A DNA stretch of 61,076 bases from Bryobacteraceae bacterium (GTDB taxonomy: Bacteria; Acidobacteriota; Terriglobia; Bryobacterales; Bryobacteraceae). The notes below the pieces were generated by a model, which saw only the letters and a list, made by a program, of their open reading frames with translations, made no database searches and was not told the DNA's origin. Of the stretch, positions 27,551-35,260 are shown piece by piece (within the stretch, counting starts at the first letter, position 1; the number at the start of each line of letters is the position of its first letter). Both the position numbers and the translations under genes were made by a program. Where the stretch lies: positions 1-61,076 of the forward strand of contig JAIEPW010000107.1 of NCBI GenBank assembly GCA_019748195.1. Direction: 5' to 3'.

Positions 27551-28435
27551 TTACCAGCCCCGCGTCTGCAGCAGTTCGTTCTCGCCTAATTGCCGGATGT
27601 CCAGCCCGTCCATTGCTTTGCCGACTTCCTCGCTGGCTTCCAGCAGCTTCACGGGATCCTGATAATACGTGGCCGCCTTCACGATCGCCTTGGCGCGCGC
27701 TTCCGGGTCGGAGGACTTGAAGATGCCGGAGCCGACGAAAACCGCTTCCGCACCCAACTGCATCACCAGCGCGGCGTCGGCCGGCGTGGCGATTCCGCCC
27801 GCCGAGAAGTTGGGCACCGGCAGCTTGCCGGTCTTGGCCACCATTTCCACCAGCTCCAGTGGCGCCTGCAATTTCTTGGATTCCGCCACCAGCTCTTCGT
27901 GCCCAAGCACGGTCAGTTGCCGCATCTCCTTGACGATGGTGCGGATGTGGCGCACCGCTTCCACGATGTTCCCGGAGCCAGCTTCGCCCTTGGTGCGGAT
28001 CATCGCCGCGCCTTCCGCGATGCGCCGCAGCGCCTCGCCCAGGTTGCGCGCGCCGCAGACAAACGGGATCTTGAATCCCCGCTTGTCGATGTGATGCTCC
28101 TCATCGGCGGGGGTCAGCACTTCACTTTCGTCAACATAATCGACACCCAGCGCTTCCAGCACCCGCGCTTCCGTGAAATGCCCGATGCGCGCCTTGGCCA
28201 TCACCGGGATGGACACCGCGCCCATGATGTCGCGGATAATGCGGATGTTCGCCATGCGGGCGACCCCGCCTTCCTTGCGGATGTCGGCCGGAACGCGCTC
28301 CAGCGCCATTACCGCGCAAGCGCCCGCGTTCTCGGCGATCACCGCTTGCTCCACGTTGGTGACGTCCATGATGACGCCCCCCTTCAGCATCTCCGCAAGG
28401 CCTACCTTCAGGCGGAAAGGCTCATCGAAGTACAT
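27551..28435 (-). CDS. pdxS: pyridoxal 5'-phosphate synthase, synthase subunit PdxS
   Basis: The protein has 294 aa, full family length. The (beta/alpha)8 barrel residues are visible: D24 (G-V-I-M-D-V), K81 ([10 protein letters not shown]), which forms the first Schiff base with ribose 5-phosphate, and K149 (I-R-T-K-G-E-A-G), the second lysine. It makes PLP from ribose 5-phosphate, glyceraldehyde 3-phosphate and ammonia supplied by PdxT. An AAGGGG ribosome site precedes the ATG. Unusually, pdxT is not adjacent but is at 43913-44479. Confidence 0.97.
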   Translation of the reverse strand: MYFDEPFRLKVGLAEMLKGGVIMDVTNVEQAVIAENAGACAVMALERVPADIRKEGGVARMANIRIIRDIMGAVSIPVMAKARIGHFTEARVLEALGVDYVDESEVLTPADEEHHIDKRGFKIPFVCGARNLGEALRRIAEGAAMIRTKGEAGSGNIVEAVRHIRTIVKEMRQLTVLGHEELVAESKKLQAPLELVEMVAKTGKLPVPNFSAGGIATPADAALVMQLGAEAVFVGSGIFKSSDPEARAKAIVKAATYYQDPVKLLEASEEVGKAMDGLDIRQLGENELLQTRGW

Positions 28436-28452
28436 AATCGCTTACCCCTTAG

Positions 28453-28467
28453 CCAATGTAAAATTGG
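28453..28467. promoter_or_regulatory. inverted repeat CCAAT-N5-ATTGG upstream of pdxS
   Basis: A 5-bp perfect dyad with a 5-bp spacer lies 18 bp upstream of the pdxS start, in an AT-rich patch. Its position fits a regulator half-site pair controlling pdxS. Short dyads occur by chance, so confidence is low. Confidence 0.25.
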
Positions 28468-28575
28468 TTGGCCGTCTTCCTCATGAAGGATTCGCCCATA
28501 ACCTACTGACATTACAAGGTTCGCTTCCGCTTCATGAAGAATCCCAGGAAATCTATGACCAGACCAATTTCCGCC

Positions 28576-28604
28576 TTGAGTGTACCACAACTCCCGGCTA
28601 CAGA
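28576..28604 (+). promoter_or_regulatory. candidate promoter of the J-like protein gene
   Basis: TTGAGT (28576-28581), a 17-bp spacer and TACAGA (28599-28604) form a plausible sigma70 promoter 30 bp upstream of ATG 28634. This is sequence inference only. Confidence 0.35.
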
Positions 28605-28633
28605 AGCGACGGGAACCCGCCGATGGGCGTCAC

Positions 28634-29329
28634 ATGAGCGCTCCCCTTGCTGGACAGTTCCAGGATCATTACGTCGTGCTCGGCATCGACTCCAACGCCA
28701 CCTCGGAAGCCATCCAGATGGCTTATGTCACGCTGGAGGCCCAGTATCATCCCAGGACCGGCAAGACGCCTGATCCGGACAGGTTCCAGGCCATCGCTCT
28801 CGCCTTTGAGGTGTTGTCGGACTCGGCCACCCGTAAGATGTTCGATGACCTGCGTCCAAAGGACAAGGATGGACCGCCCAAGTTCCACGCCGCCGAGTTC
28901 TTCGAGGCCCTAACAAAGGAGCGGAACCGGCGCCAGTGCATCCTGTGCTTGCTGTACGACCGCCGGCGCGAGCGTCCGGCGACAGGAGGGCTTTCGGTGC
29001 GGCACATGGAAGCGATGATCGCCGCGAAGCCCGAGGAGTTATTGCTCTCGGTGTGGTACCTCAAGCAAAGGGGCTATGTCGCCAACGACGATAAAAGCAA
29101 CCTGCTGATCACCGTGGAGGGGATGGATCTGCTGGAGGCCGACATTCCCGATCCCGCCGATATCCTGCCGCACTTGAAAGCGACCCAGGAACAGGCGCCG
29201 GCGGCGGAAACGATTGCCTCTTTGACGAATCTTCACGCGGCAACCGAATCCGAAAACCCAGCGGTGAAGCCGGTCGAGCAGCCTGTAAGTCCCGCAATGC
29301 GCCGGATGGCCCTAGCGCTGAAGAAGTAG
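28634..29329 (+). CDS. J-domain-like protein lacking the HPD motif
   Basis: The protein has 231 aa from ATG 28634. Residues 12-70 follow the J-domain pattern: H-Y-V-V-L-G-I-D-S-N-A-T, a helix II ending Y-H39-P40-R41, and R-F-Q-A-I-A-L-A-F-E-V-L-S-D-S-A-T-R-K-M-F-D. The invariant HPD is HPR here, so stimulation of DnaK ATPase in the usual way is doubtful. Residues about 85-160 look like a winged-helix or MarR-like fold (L-L-S-V-W-Y-L-K-Q-R-G-Y-V then I-T-V-E-G-M-D-L-L). The tail is acidic and Pro-rich. It is an independent gene between pdxS (divergent) and the convergent serine hydrolase. Confidence 0.8.
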   Translation: MSAPLAGQFQDHYVVLGIDSNATSEAIQMAYVTLEAQYHPRTGKTPDPDRFQAIALAFEVLSDSATRKMFDDLRPKDKDGPPKFHAAEFFEALTKERNRRQCILCLLYDRRRERPATGGLSVRHMEAMIAAKPEELLLSVWYLKQRGYVANDDKSNLLITVEGMDLLEADIPDPADILPHLKATQEQAPAAETIASLTNLHAATESENPAVKPVEQPVSPAMRRMALALKK

Positions 29330-29620
29330 TCCGCCGGCCGATCACCTCGCTAACATCACGTGATGAGGCCCCCGACCCTAATCAAGCATAAGGATGAGTT
29401 TTCCAGGTTAACCCCAGACGGCCGTGCCGTTGTTGACACAGACCGCCCTCTCCGCTCCGAAAAAGGTGAGGAGGCGATGGAGCGGTTGCGGAAAGCTCTC
29501 TCGCGCTTGCAGGCGTCCACAATGCGAACTTCTGTCTTTACAAGCCATACACCTGATTGATCTTCAACCGGCGCCGAGGGGTGGTGTTTTGGACGATTGA
29601 CCGCGGTTGCCGCGCGGCAA
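29330..29620. other. 291-bp gap between convergent genes
   Basis: The gap contains a perfect 12-bp palindrome CATCACGTGATG at 29354-29365, 24 bp after the stop of the J-like gene. A 66-codon open frame (29360-29560, plus strand) has no recognisable family, no signal or TM segment and a weak ribosome site, so it is not called as a gene. No terminator with a T-tract was seen. Confidence 0.4.
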
Positions 29621-31048
29621 TCACCGGCCGACGCGCTGGCTGACCCCGTTGCCGATGCGCATCCCGGTCACCCTCCCGTTTTCCTCGAGGAACGTGACCA
29701 GTTCTCCGATCGGCCCCCCGCCAGTGGGACCATCCAGCTTGAACACGCCGTTGCCCTGCGGGATCAGTTTCTGCTGCGCGGAAGGATCGTCACCCGTGGG
29801 GTCGAACATCACCAGGGCGTTGTTCACTTCCACGATCTGCGAATCGCCCCACAGCGTGCGATAAAGTCCCGCGAAGCGCGACCAGGAAGGGTCCCACACC
29901 GGCGGCTTTGCCGGCGGCGCCGCAGCCTTGGCGATCGCTTCTCCGATCAGGTCCAGGCCGCGTGACGCGATCGCATCCGGCCGCGAGTCATCGCCGTTGG
30001 TCAGCACCACGATGCCCACTTTGTCGGTGATATTCGCCCAGGTCTGCGTCTTGTATCCGGCCAGCGATCCGCCGTGCCCCACCCACGTTTTCTCCTTGTT
30101 GCGCCGCACCGCGAATCCCAGTCCGTTGCCGGATTGCCAGTTGTTCTCCAACATGCGGACGCGATGCATCTCGCGGAGCGTGGAGCCCTTCAGAATCTGC
30201 GGGCCGCCCGCCTTGCCGCCGCGGAATTGCAGCGCGACGAACCGCGCCATGTCCTCGACATTGGAGGTCAGCCCCGCTGCCGGATCAATGCCGCGGCAAT
30301 CGGTGAGCGGCATCAGCTTGCGCGAATTGTCAGGCATGCGGCGGCCGAAACCGACCGCCAGATCGCCCCGCCGCGACTCCGGCACCCCGATGCTCGACGA
30401 ACTCATTCCCAGCGGACGGAATATGTTCTTCTCCATGTAGGCGCCAAACGTTTCGCCGGAAAGCTGCTCCACGATATAGCCGGCAAGCGAAACCGCGAGA
30501 TTCGAGTACTTCCAACGCGTGTCCGGCGCGAAAGCGGCCTTCTGCGTGGAGACCGTCTTCATCACTTCCGCCTTGGCCGGGAACTGGAAGTTATTCCAGT
30601 AGTCCGCAGCGGCCTCGCGCGGCAGCCCGGACCCGTGCGTGATCAGGTGCTCGATGGTGATCTCGCCGTCGTCATCGGTGGCGGGTTGAATCGCGAACCA
30701 GGGAAGGTGCCGGGACACCGGGTCATCGAGCCGCAGCTTGCCCTGATCGCGCAACTGCAAGATGGCGATGGCGGTGAACAGCTTTGTATGCGAGGCCATG
30801 CGGAACAGAGTCGCCGGGGTCACCGGCTTGGATTTCTTCTCGTCGGCGAAACCGAAGCCGCGGGAGTACACCAGCTTCTGATCGTGAATCACGCCTACCG
30901 CGATGCCGGGCAGCGCGCGGTAGGCCATTTGCTCGTCGATCCAGGCCTCGAACACCCGGATCGCGCCTGCTACATCGGGGTGGCGCGCGATACTTGCATC
31001 CTGCGCGCAAAGAATCGTGGTCAGGGAGAGAAACAGTGCCGTTCGCAT
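29621..31048 (-). CDS. exported serine hydrolase, beta-lactamase/esterase (class C-like) family
   Basis: The protein has 475 aa from ATG 31048, which begins a signal peptide (residues 1-15, ending L-C-A-Q); the frame is open further upstream but overlaps the CoA-transferase promoter and gene. Active-site motifs of the class C beta-lactamase/DD-peptidase family are S86-H-T-K89, Y181-S-N183 and G-H-G-G-S. A C-terminal lipocalin-like extension follows (about residues 395-475). Members hydrolyse esters or D-Ala peptides, and true beta-lactamase activity is uncommon. It is divergent from the CoA-transferase with 66 bp between the starts. Confidence 0.9.
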   Translation of the reverse strand: MRTALFLSLTTILCAQDASIARHPDVAGAIRVFEAWIDEQMAYRALPGIAVGVIHDQKLVYSRGFGFADEKKSKPVTPATLFRMASHTKLFTAIAILQLRDQGKLRLDDPVSRHLPWFAIQPATDDDGEITIEHLITHGSGLPREAAADYWNNFQFPAKAEVMKTVSTQKAAFAPDTRWKYSNLAVSLAGYIVEQLSGETFGAYMEKNIFRPLGMSSSSIGVPESRRGDLAVGFGRRMPDNSRKLMPLTDCRGIDPAAGLTSNVEDMARFVALQFRGGKAGGPQILKGSTLREMHRVRMLENNWQSGNGLGFAVRRNKEKTWVGHGGSLAGYKTQTWANITDKVGIVVLTNGDDSRPDAIASRGLDLIGEAIAKAAAPPAKPPVWDPSWSRFAGLYRTLWGDSQIVEVNNALVMFDPTGDDPSAQQKLIPQGNGVFKLDGPTGGGPIGELVTFLEENGRVTGMRIGNGVSQRVGR

Positions 31049-31114
31049 AGCGAAGCTATTGTATAACCGCCGCGCCGTCCCGAAGCCGCCGTTTCCGGTA
31101 AGATAGCGGGTCTC

Positions 31115-32296
31115 ATGCAGAGTGTTCTCGACGGGCTTTTGGTTCTCGATTTTTCTCACGCGCTGGCCGGGCCCTATTGCACCATGCTGCTGGCGGATTA
31201 CGGAGCGACGGTGTACAAGATCGAGTCGCCCGAGGGCGGCGATGTCGGCCGATCCTGGGGTCCGCCGTATACGGGCGAGGACTCTTCGTACTTCCTGGGG
31301 CTGAACGCGAGCAAGCAAGGCGTCGCCATCGATCTGAAGAAGCCCGAAGGCGTGGAACTGTGCCGGAAGCTCATCGGGAAGGCGGACGTACTGATCGAGA
31401 ACATGCGTCCGGGAGTGATGGATCGCCTGGGACTCAGCTACTCCGCGGCGCGGGCGCGCAACCCGCGCCTGATCTATTGCTCCATCTCCGGTTACGGGCA
31501 GAACGGCCCGCGCCGTGATGACGCCGCCATGGATCTGATCCTGCAGGCTTCGAGCGGTTTGATCAGCGTCACCGGGACACCGGAGGGCCACCTGGCGCGC
31601 TGCGGACATTCGGTGGCGGACATCACCAGCGGCATGTTCGCCCTGATCGGCATCCTGATGGCATTGCGCGTCCGCGACCGCACCGGCGAGGGTCAATTCG
31701 TCGATGTGTCGATGTTCGATTCGATGGTTTCCGCGATGGCTTCGAACTTCGCCAATTTCCTCGGTTCCGGAACGCTGCCGAAACCCATGGGCACTGCCTT
31801 CCCGACCATCGTTCCGTATGCCGCGTTCCCGGCGAGGGATCGCGAAATCGTGATCGCCGTGGCCAGTGAAAAGCTGTGGCAGGCTTTCTGCCCGGCGATC
31901 GGACATCCGGAGCTCGCCGCGCATCCGGACTACGCAACCAACGCGGTTCGAGTGAAAAACCGTGCGGTTCTGGAACCGTTACTGGGCGAAATCCTGAGCC
32001 GCCGCACTTGCGCGGAATGGACGGCGGTGCTGCAGTCCGCCGGCATCCCGTGCACTCCCATTCGCGACCTGCGGGAAGTGGTGGAAGATCCGCAATCGCA
32101 GGCGCGCGAGATGTTTGTCGCTGTGGACGGATTCACGGTCACGGGGGTGCCGGTAAAACTCCCCGCTGCGCCGGGACGCGTGCGCCACCGGGCTCCGCGG
32201 TTAGGGGAACACACGCGGGAGATCCTCAGCGGTGTACTCGGCCTGAATGCGGAAGCGATCGAAGCCCTGGCGAAAGACGGCGTGATCCCCGCCTAG
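31115..32296 (+). CDS. CaiB/BaiF family III CoA-transferase
   Basis: The protein has 393 aa, typical for one class III subunit. Family motifs are L-D-F-S-H-A-L-A-G-P-Y-C-T-M-L-L-A-D-Y-G-A, E-S-P-E-G-G-D, N-M-R-P-G-V-M-D-R-L-G-L, and the catalytic aspartate in A-A-M-D-L-I-L-Q-A (equivalent to Asp169 of formyl-CoA transferase). It moves CoA between carboxylic acids, and the substrate cannot be told. The stop overlaps the convergent radical SAM gene by 4 bp. Confidence 0.92.
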   Translation: MQSVLDGLLVLDFSHALAGPYCTMLLADYGATVYKIESPEGGDVGRSWGPPYTGEDSSYFLGLNASKQGVAIDLKKPEGVELCRKLIGKADVLIENMRPGVMDRLGLSYSAARARNPRLIYCSISGYGQNGPRRDDAAMDLILQASSGLISVTGTPEGHLARCGHSVADITSGMFALIGILMALRVRDRTGEGQFVDVSMFDSMVSAMASNFANFLGSGTLPKPMGTAFPTIVPYAAFPARDREIVIAVASEKLWQAFCPAIGHPELAAHPDYATNAVRVKNRAVLEPLLGEILSRRTCAEWTAVLQSAGIPCTPIRDLREVVEDPQSQAREMFVAVDGFTVTGVPVKLPAAPGRVRHRAPRLGEHTREILSGVLGLNAEAIEALAKDGVIPA

Positions 32297-33303
32297 CCGA
32301 TCTGCACCAGCGCCTGTCCCGGCATCAGCACCTCGCGGTGGAAGGCGTCGCAACCGATACAGAGATTGCGGTAAGCGCGGCCCGAAGGCAGAACCGTCTC
32401 CGACTTCTTAAGGAAACGCTCCTCGGTCCAGCCGTGGTTCAGACCCATGCGCTGCGGCTCGCCCGCGTTGATGGCCTGATAGACGGGGTCGCCCGCGAGC
32501 CGGTCCAGGATCTGCTCCAGTGGCTCCCGGCTTACGTCGCCGATCTCCATCGCGGTTTTCATGCAGCACGGATACACCTTGCCGCCGGGTTCGATGGAAA
32601 CCTCGGACCCCGCTTCCTGGCGCCTCAGGAAGTTCAAGCCACCCGACCACTGATTACAGAAGTTGTCCGCGATGTCCGCCGTGGAGAGTTCGTTCTGGTG
32701 GGCGCGTCCGCGCGGCCAAAGCTTGCCGATCCAGGATCCAGGCTGGGCGCCGAAGAAGTGATAGCGGATCTGGCCCGCGCGGGCGGGTGACGCCACGCCC
32801 GGCGTCATGCGATCCTCCGCCCAACCGGCTTGATTCAGAATGCCGCGAACCTTCGCCATCAGGGCGGCCCGGGCTTCCTCCGTCTCCAGCCCGGCGTGGT
32901 GGGCGTCGATGCCGGAAACGGACAGCACATCGATGCGGTTAGCGGCGAGCTCGGCGGCGATCCGGGTGCTCACCAGGTCTCCTGTGGTTTGCACGATCAG
33001 CGTGACGGCGCTTCCGTACTTGTCGCGAAGAAGACGCAGGGCGGGGTAGAGCACGGTTTCGCGGACCGGCTCCAGCAGGAGTTCGCCGCCCGCCAGGATG
33101 ATCCGACCGTGACGTTCCTCGCCGGAGCGATCGCGGTAGGTGAGGCGGGCGGGCAAGTTGGCAATAATCCGCGGGAAGGAGTTGCGCGCTTCGGCCAACA
33201 CGCGTTCCAGGTCCGCCCCATGGTAGGGGCGGAACCGATCCTCGTAACAATGGACACAGGTGCGGTGGCAGAGCCAGCTCATCACCCAGTACAGGGATTC
33301 CAT
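32293..33303 (-). CDS. radical SAM protein with C-terminal cysteine (SPASM-like) segment
   Basis: The protein has 336 aa. C12-H-R-T-C16-V-H-C19 near the N-terminus is the CxxxCxxC that binds the SAM-cleaving 4Fe-4S cluster. G-G-E-L-L (about residue 73) matches the GGE SAM-contact motif. The C-terminal region carries further cysteines (Y-P-C-C-M-K and L-C-I-G-C-D), reminiscent of SPASM auxiliary-cluster domains. Such proteins mature peptides or modify enzymes. No precursor peptide gene was seen next to it. It converges on the CoA-transferase gene. Confidence 0.82.
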   Translation of the reverse strand: MESLYWVMSWLCHRTCVHCYEDRFRPYHGADLERVLAEARNSFPRIIANLPARLTYRDRSGEERHGRIILAGGELLLEPVRETVLYPALRLLRDKYGSAVTLIVQTTGDLVSTRIAAELAANRIDVLSVSGIDAHHAGLETEEARAALMAKVRGILNQAGWAEDRMTPGVASPARAGQIRYHFFGAQPGSWIGKLWPRGRAHQNELSTADIADNFCNQWSGGLNFLRRQEAGSEVSIEPGGKVYPCCMKTAMEIGDVSREPLEQILDRLAGDPVYQAINAGEPQRMGLNHGWTEERFLKKSETVLPSGRAYRNLCIGCDAFHREVLMPGQALVQIG

Positions 33304-33586
33304 CTGGATACATCATCGCAGCTAGCCGACTTGTTCCTGAAGCTTGCGAGGTCGTACTCCTGGTTTATGAGGTTGAGGGCCGTGAGCCCGGATTCGGCGG
33401 GAGTACGCGTAATCTTGATACAGTGAAGAAGTTAAGTTCGTGATCCCTGGGTCTTTTGACACTGTTTGGAGTAGTAAGGTGACCGTAAACCGGAATTAGG
33501 TAGAAACTGGTTATAGTACTAAGGCCAACCGAAATTGCTATGGGTACTAGAACCGTCTAGAATCGGGACAAAGATTCGGGGCTGAC
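33304..33586. promoter_or_regulatory. intergenic regulatory region upstream of the response regulator
   Basis: This 283-bp, lower-GC gap holds a perfect TTGACA at 33456-33461 without a good -10 at 16-18 bp, a TATAGT at 33512-33517, and a direct repeat CTAGAA-CCGT-CTAGAA (33547-33562) with a 10-bp period, 25 bp before the response-regulator ATG. No tRNA or small gene was recognised. Confidence 0.35.
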
Positions 33587-34330
33587 ATGCAAGACGCCTT
33601 TACGACGGAGAGCCAAAGCCCAGACGGGTTGAACGCGGTGGACAACAAAAAGAACATACGCATCCTGATTGCCGACGACCATCCAATCGTCCGTGACGGG
33701 CTCAAGAAGCTGCTTTCGCTGGAGGACGACTTTGAGATTGTCGGCGAAGCAGCCGATGGCCGCGAGGTATTGGAGCGAGTTCAGGAACTGGACCCGGATA
33801 TCCTTCTGCTGGATCTCCGGATGCCGAATCTGGACGGCTTGAGCGCGCTGCAGAGCCTGCAGCAATCCAACAAGCGGACGCGGGTGATTGTACTGACGGC
33901 CTCGGAGGACAAGAACGAGTTCGTCCAGGCGATGAAGTTGGGCTGCTCGGGCATAGTCCTGAAGCAGACGGCGCCGGAGCTGATCGTGAAGAGCATCCGC
34001 AAGGTGCAGGCGGGCGAGATCTGGCTGGACTCCCATACCACGGCGGCGGTGATGCGGCAGTTTTCCACGGCGATGGAGATGGGCGGCGGCGGCGGCGCCT
34101 CATCCGGCAAAGTGCGGGAACGCAGCCCGCTCTCGGCGCGCGAGCGCGAGATCGTGGCGCTTGTGGCGCAAGGTTATAAGAACAAGGAGATGGCGGAGAA
34201 GATGTTCATCAGCGAGCAGACCGTAAAGAACCATCTGCACAACATCTTCGACAAGCTCGGCGTGTCGGACCGCCTGGAGCTGGCCTTGTACGCGATCCAC
34301 AAGGGTTTGCACCTGGGCACCGAGAAGTAA
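33587..34330 (+). CDS. NarL/FixJ-family response regulator
   Basis: The protein has 247 aa. The receiver domain (about residues 24-140) has the acidic pair A-D30-D31, phospho-acceptor D76 in L-L-L-D-L-R-M-P, and K in G-I-V-L-K-Q-T. A Gly-rich linker (G-G-G-G-G-A-S-S) leads to a LuxR-type helix-turn-helix (L-S-A-R-E-R-E-I-V-A-L-V-A-Q-G-Y-K-N-K-E-M-A-E, then V-K-N-H-L-H-N-I-F-D-K-L). No histidine kinase gene adjoins it, so it is an orphan regulator here. A CTAGAA direct repeat lies just upstream and could be an autoregulatory site. Confidence 0.93.
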   Translation: MQDAFTTESQSPDGLNAVDNKKNIRILIADDHPIVRDGLKKLLSLEDDFEIVGEAADGREVLERVQELDPDILLLDLRMPNLDGLSALQSLQQSNKRTRVIVLTASEDKNEFVQAMKLGCSGIVLKQTAPELIVKSIRKVQAGEIWLDSHTTAAVMRQFSTAMEMGGGGGASSGKVRERSPLSAREREIVALVAQGYKNKEMAEKMFISEQTVKNHLHNIFDKLGVSDRLELALYAIHKGLHLGTEK

Positions 34331-34390
34331 TACTTTCCCGCGATGCCCCCGGCCGCAAGGAGTGTGGGACACTCGTGGTCGAGGTGCTGA

Positions 34391-35251
34391 ATGCGGTGGA
34401 CACCCGGCGGGCAAAGCGGCGATATTGAAGACCTTCGCGGCCAGGGCGGCGGCCGGGGCTTTGGTGGCGGCGGAGTCGGCATCGGCGGATTTCTGGTCCT
34501 GCTGGTCCTCAGCCTGATTTTCGGGCGCGACTTGATCACCCCGTTTCTGGGTGGAGGCGGCGGATCTTCGGCCGTATCCAGTGCGCCGGATCCCCGGCGC
34601 GACGCGCAGGAAAAGCCCGTCGTCGAATTCGTATCCTTCGTTATCGACGACATCCAGGACACCTGGACCAAGCTGCTGCCCCAGCAATCCGACACACCTT
34701 ATCGCCGCGCCAAACTGGTGCTGTTCCGCGACGGCGTCCGATCGGCTTGCGGGTCCGCCGATGCGGCGTCGGGACCGTTCTACTGCCCGGGCGATGAAAA
34801 AGTGTACATCGACCTGAGCTTCTACGAGGAACTCCGCCGCCGTTTTCGCGCTCCGGGCGATTTCGCGCAAGCCTACGTGCTGGCTCATGAAGTGGGTCAC
34901 CATTTGCAGAAAGTGCTGGGCATCGAGACCCGCGTGCGGCAGTGGCAGCGCGGCAATCCCGGCGCCGCCAATCAGCTTTCCGTCCGCATGGAACTGCAGG
35001 CCGATTGCATGGCGGGCGTGTGGGGGAGCTCGGCGAGCCAGCGCGGGTTGCTCGAGACCGGCGACGTGGAAGAAGGGCTGAACGCGGCGGCCGCCATCGG
35101 CGACGACCGCATCCAGCGCATGTCCGGGCGAGGCATCCAGCCGGAGAGTTTCACGCATGGATCTTCGGCGCAGCGCGTGGAGTGGTTCCGCCGGGGACTC
35201 GAATCCGGCAGCCTTTCGGCGTGCGACACCTTCGCGGGCGGAACACGCTAA
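34391..35251 (+). CDS. ypfJ: neutral zinc metallopeptidase, YpfJ family
   Basis: The protein has 286 aa. The N-terminus is M-R-W followed by a Gly-rich cytoplasmic segment and one TM helix (about residues 31-45), as in YpfJ/KPN_02809 proteins. The zinc motif H166-E-V-G-H170-H is followed by the second metal region M-E-L-Q-A-D-C-M-A-G-V-W. The peptidase domain would lie outside the membrane. It is 60 bp after the response regulator and 9 bp before the M20 peptidase gene, so probably in one transcript with the latter. Confidence 0.9.
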   Translation: MRWTPGGQSGDIEDLRGQGGGRGFGGGGVGIGGFLVLLVLSLIFGRDLITPFLGGGGGSSAVSSAPDPRRDAQEKPVVEFVSFVIDDIQDTWTKLLPQQSDTPYRRAKLVLFRDGVRSACGSADAASGPFYCPGDEKVYIDLSFYEELRRRFRAPGDFAQAYVLAHEVGHHLQKVLGIETRVRQWQRGNPGAANQLSVRMELQADCMAGVWGSSASQRGLLETGDVEEGLNAAAAIGDDRIQRMSGRGIQPESFTHGSSAQRVEWFRRGLESGSLSACDTFAGGTR

Positions 35252-35260
35252 ACTCAGCGG

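Noticed and set aside
29360-29560. 66-codon plus-strand ORF in the gap after the J-like gene
   Set aside because: No recognisable motif, no convincing ribosome site at the outer start, and an internal start has AGGAGG only 2 bp before ATG, too close. It may be chance in a non-coding gap.
31049-31924. N-terminal extension of the serine hydrolase to 767 residues
   Set aside because: The added segment is antisense to the CoA-transferase gene and would bury a clear signal peptide at ATG 31048.
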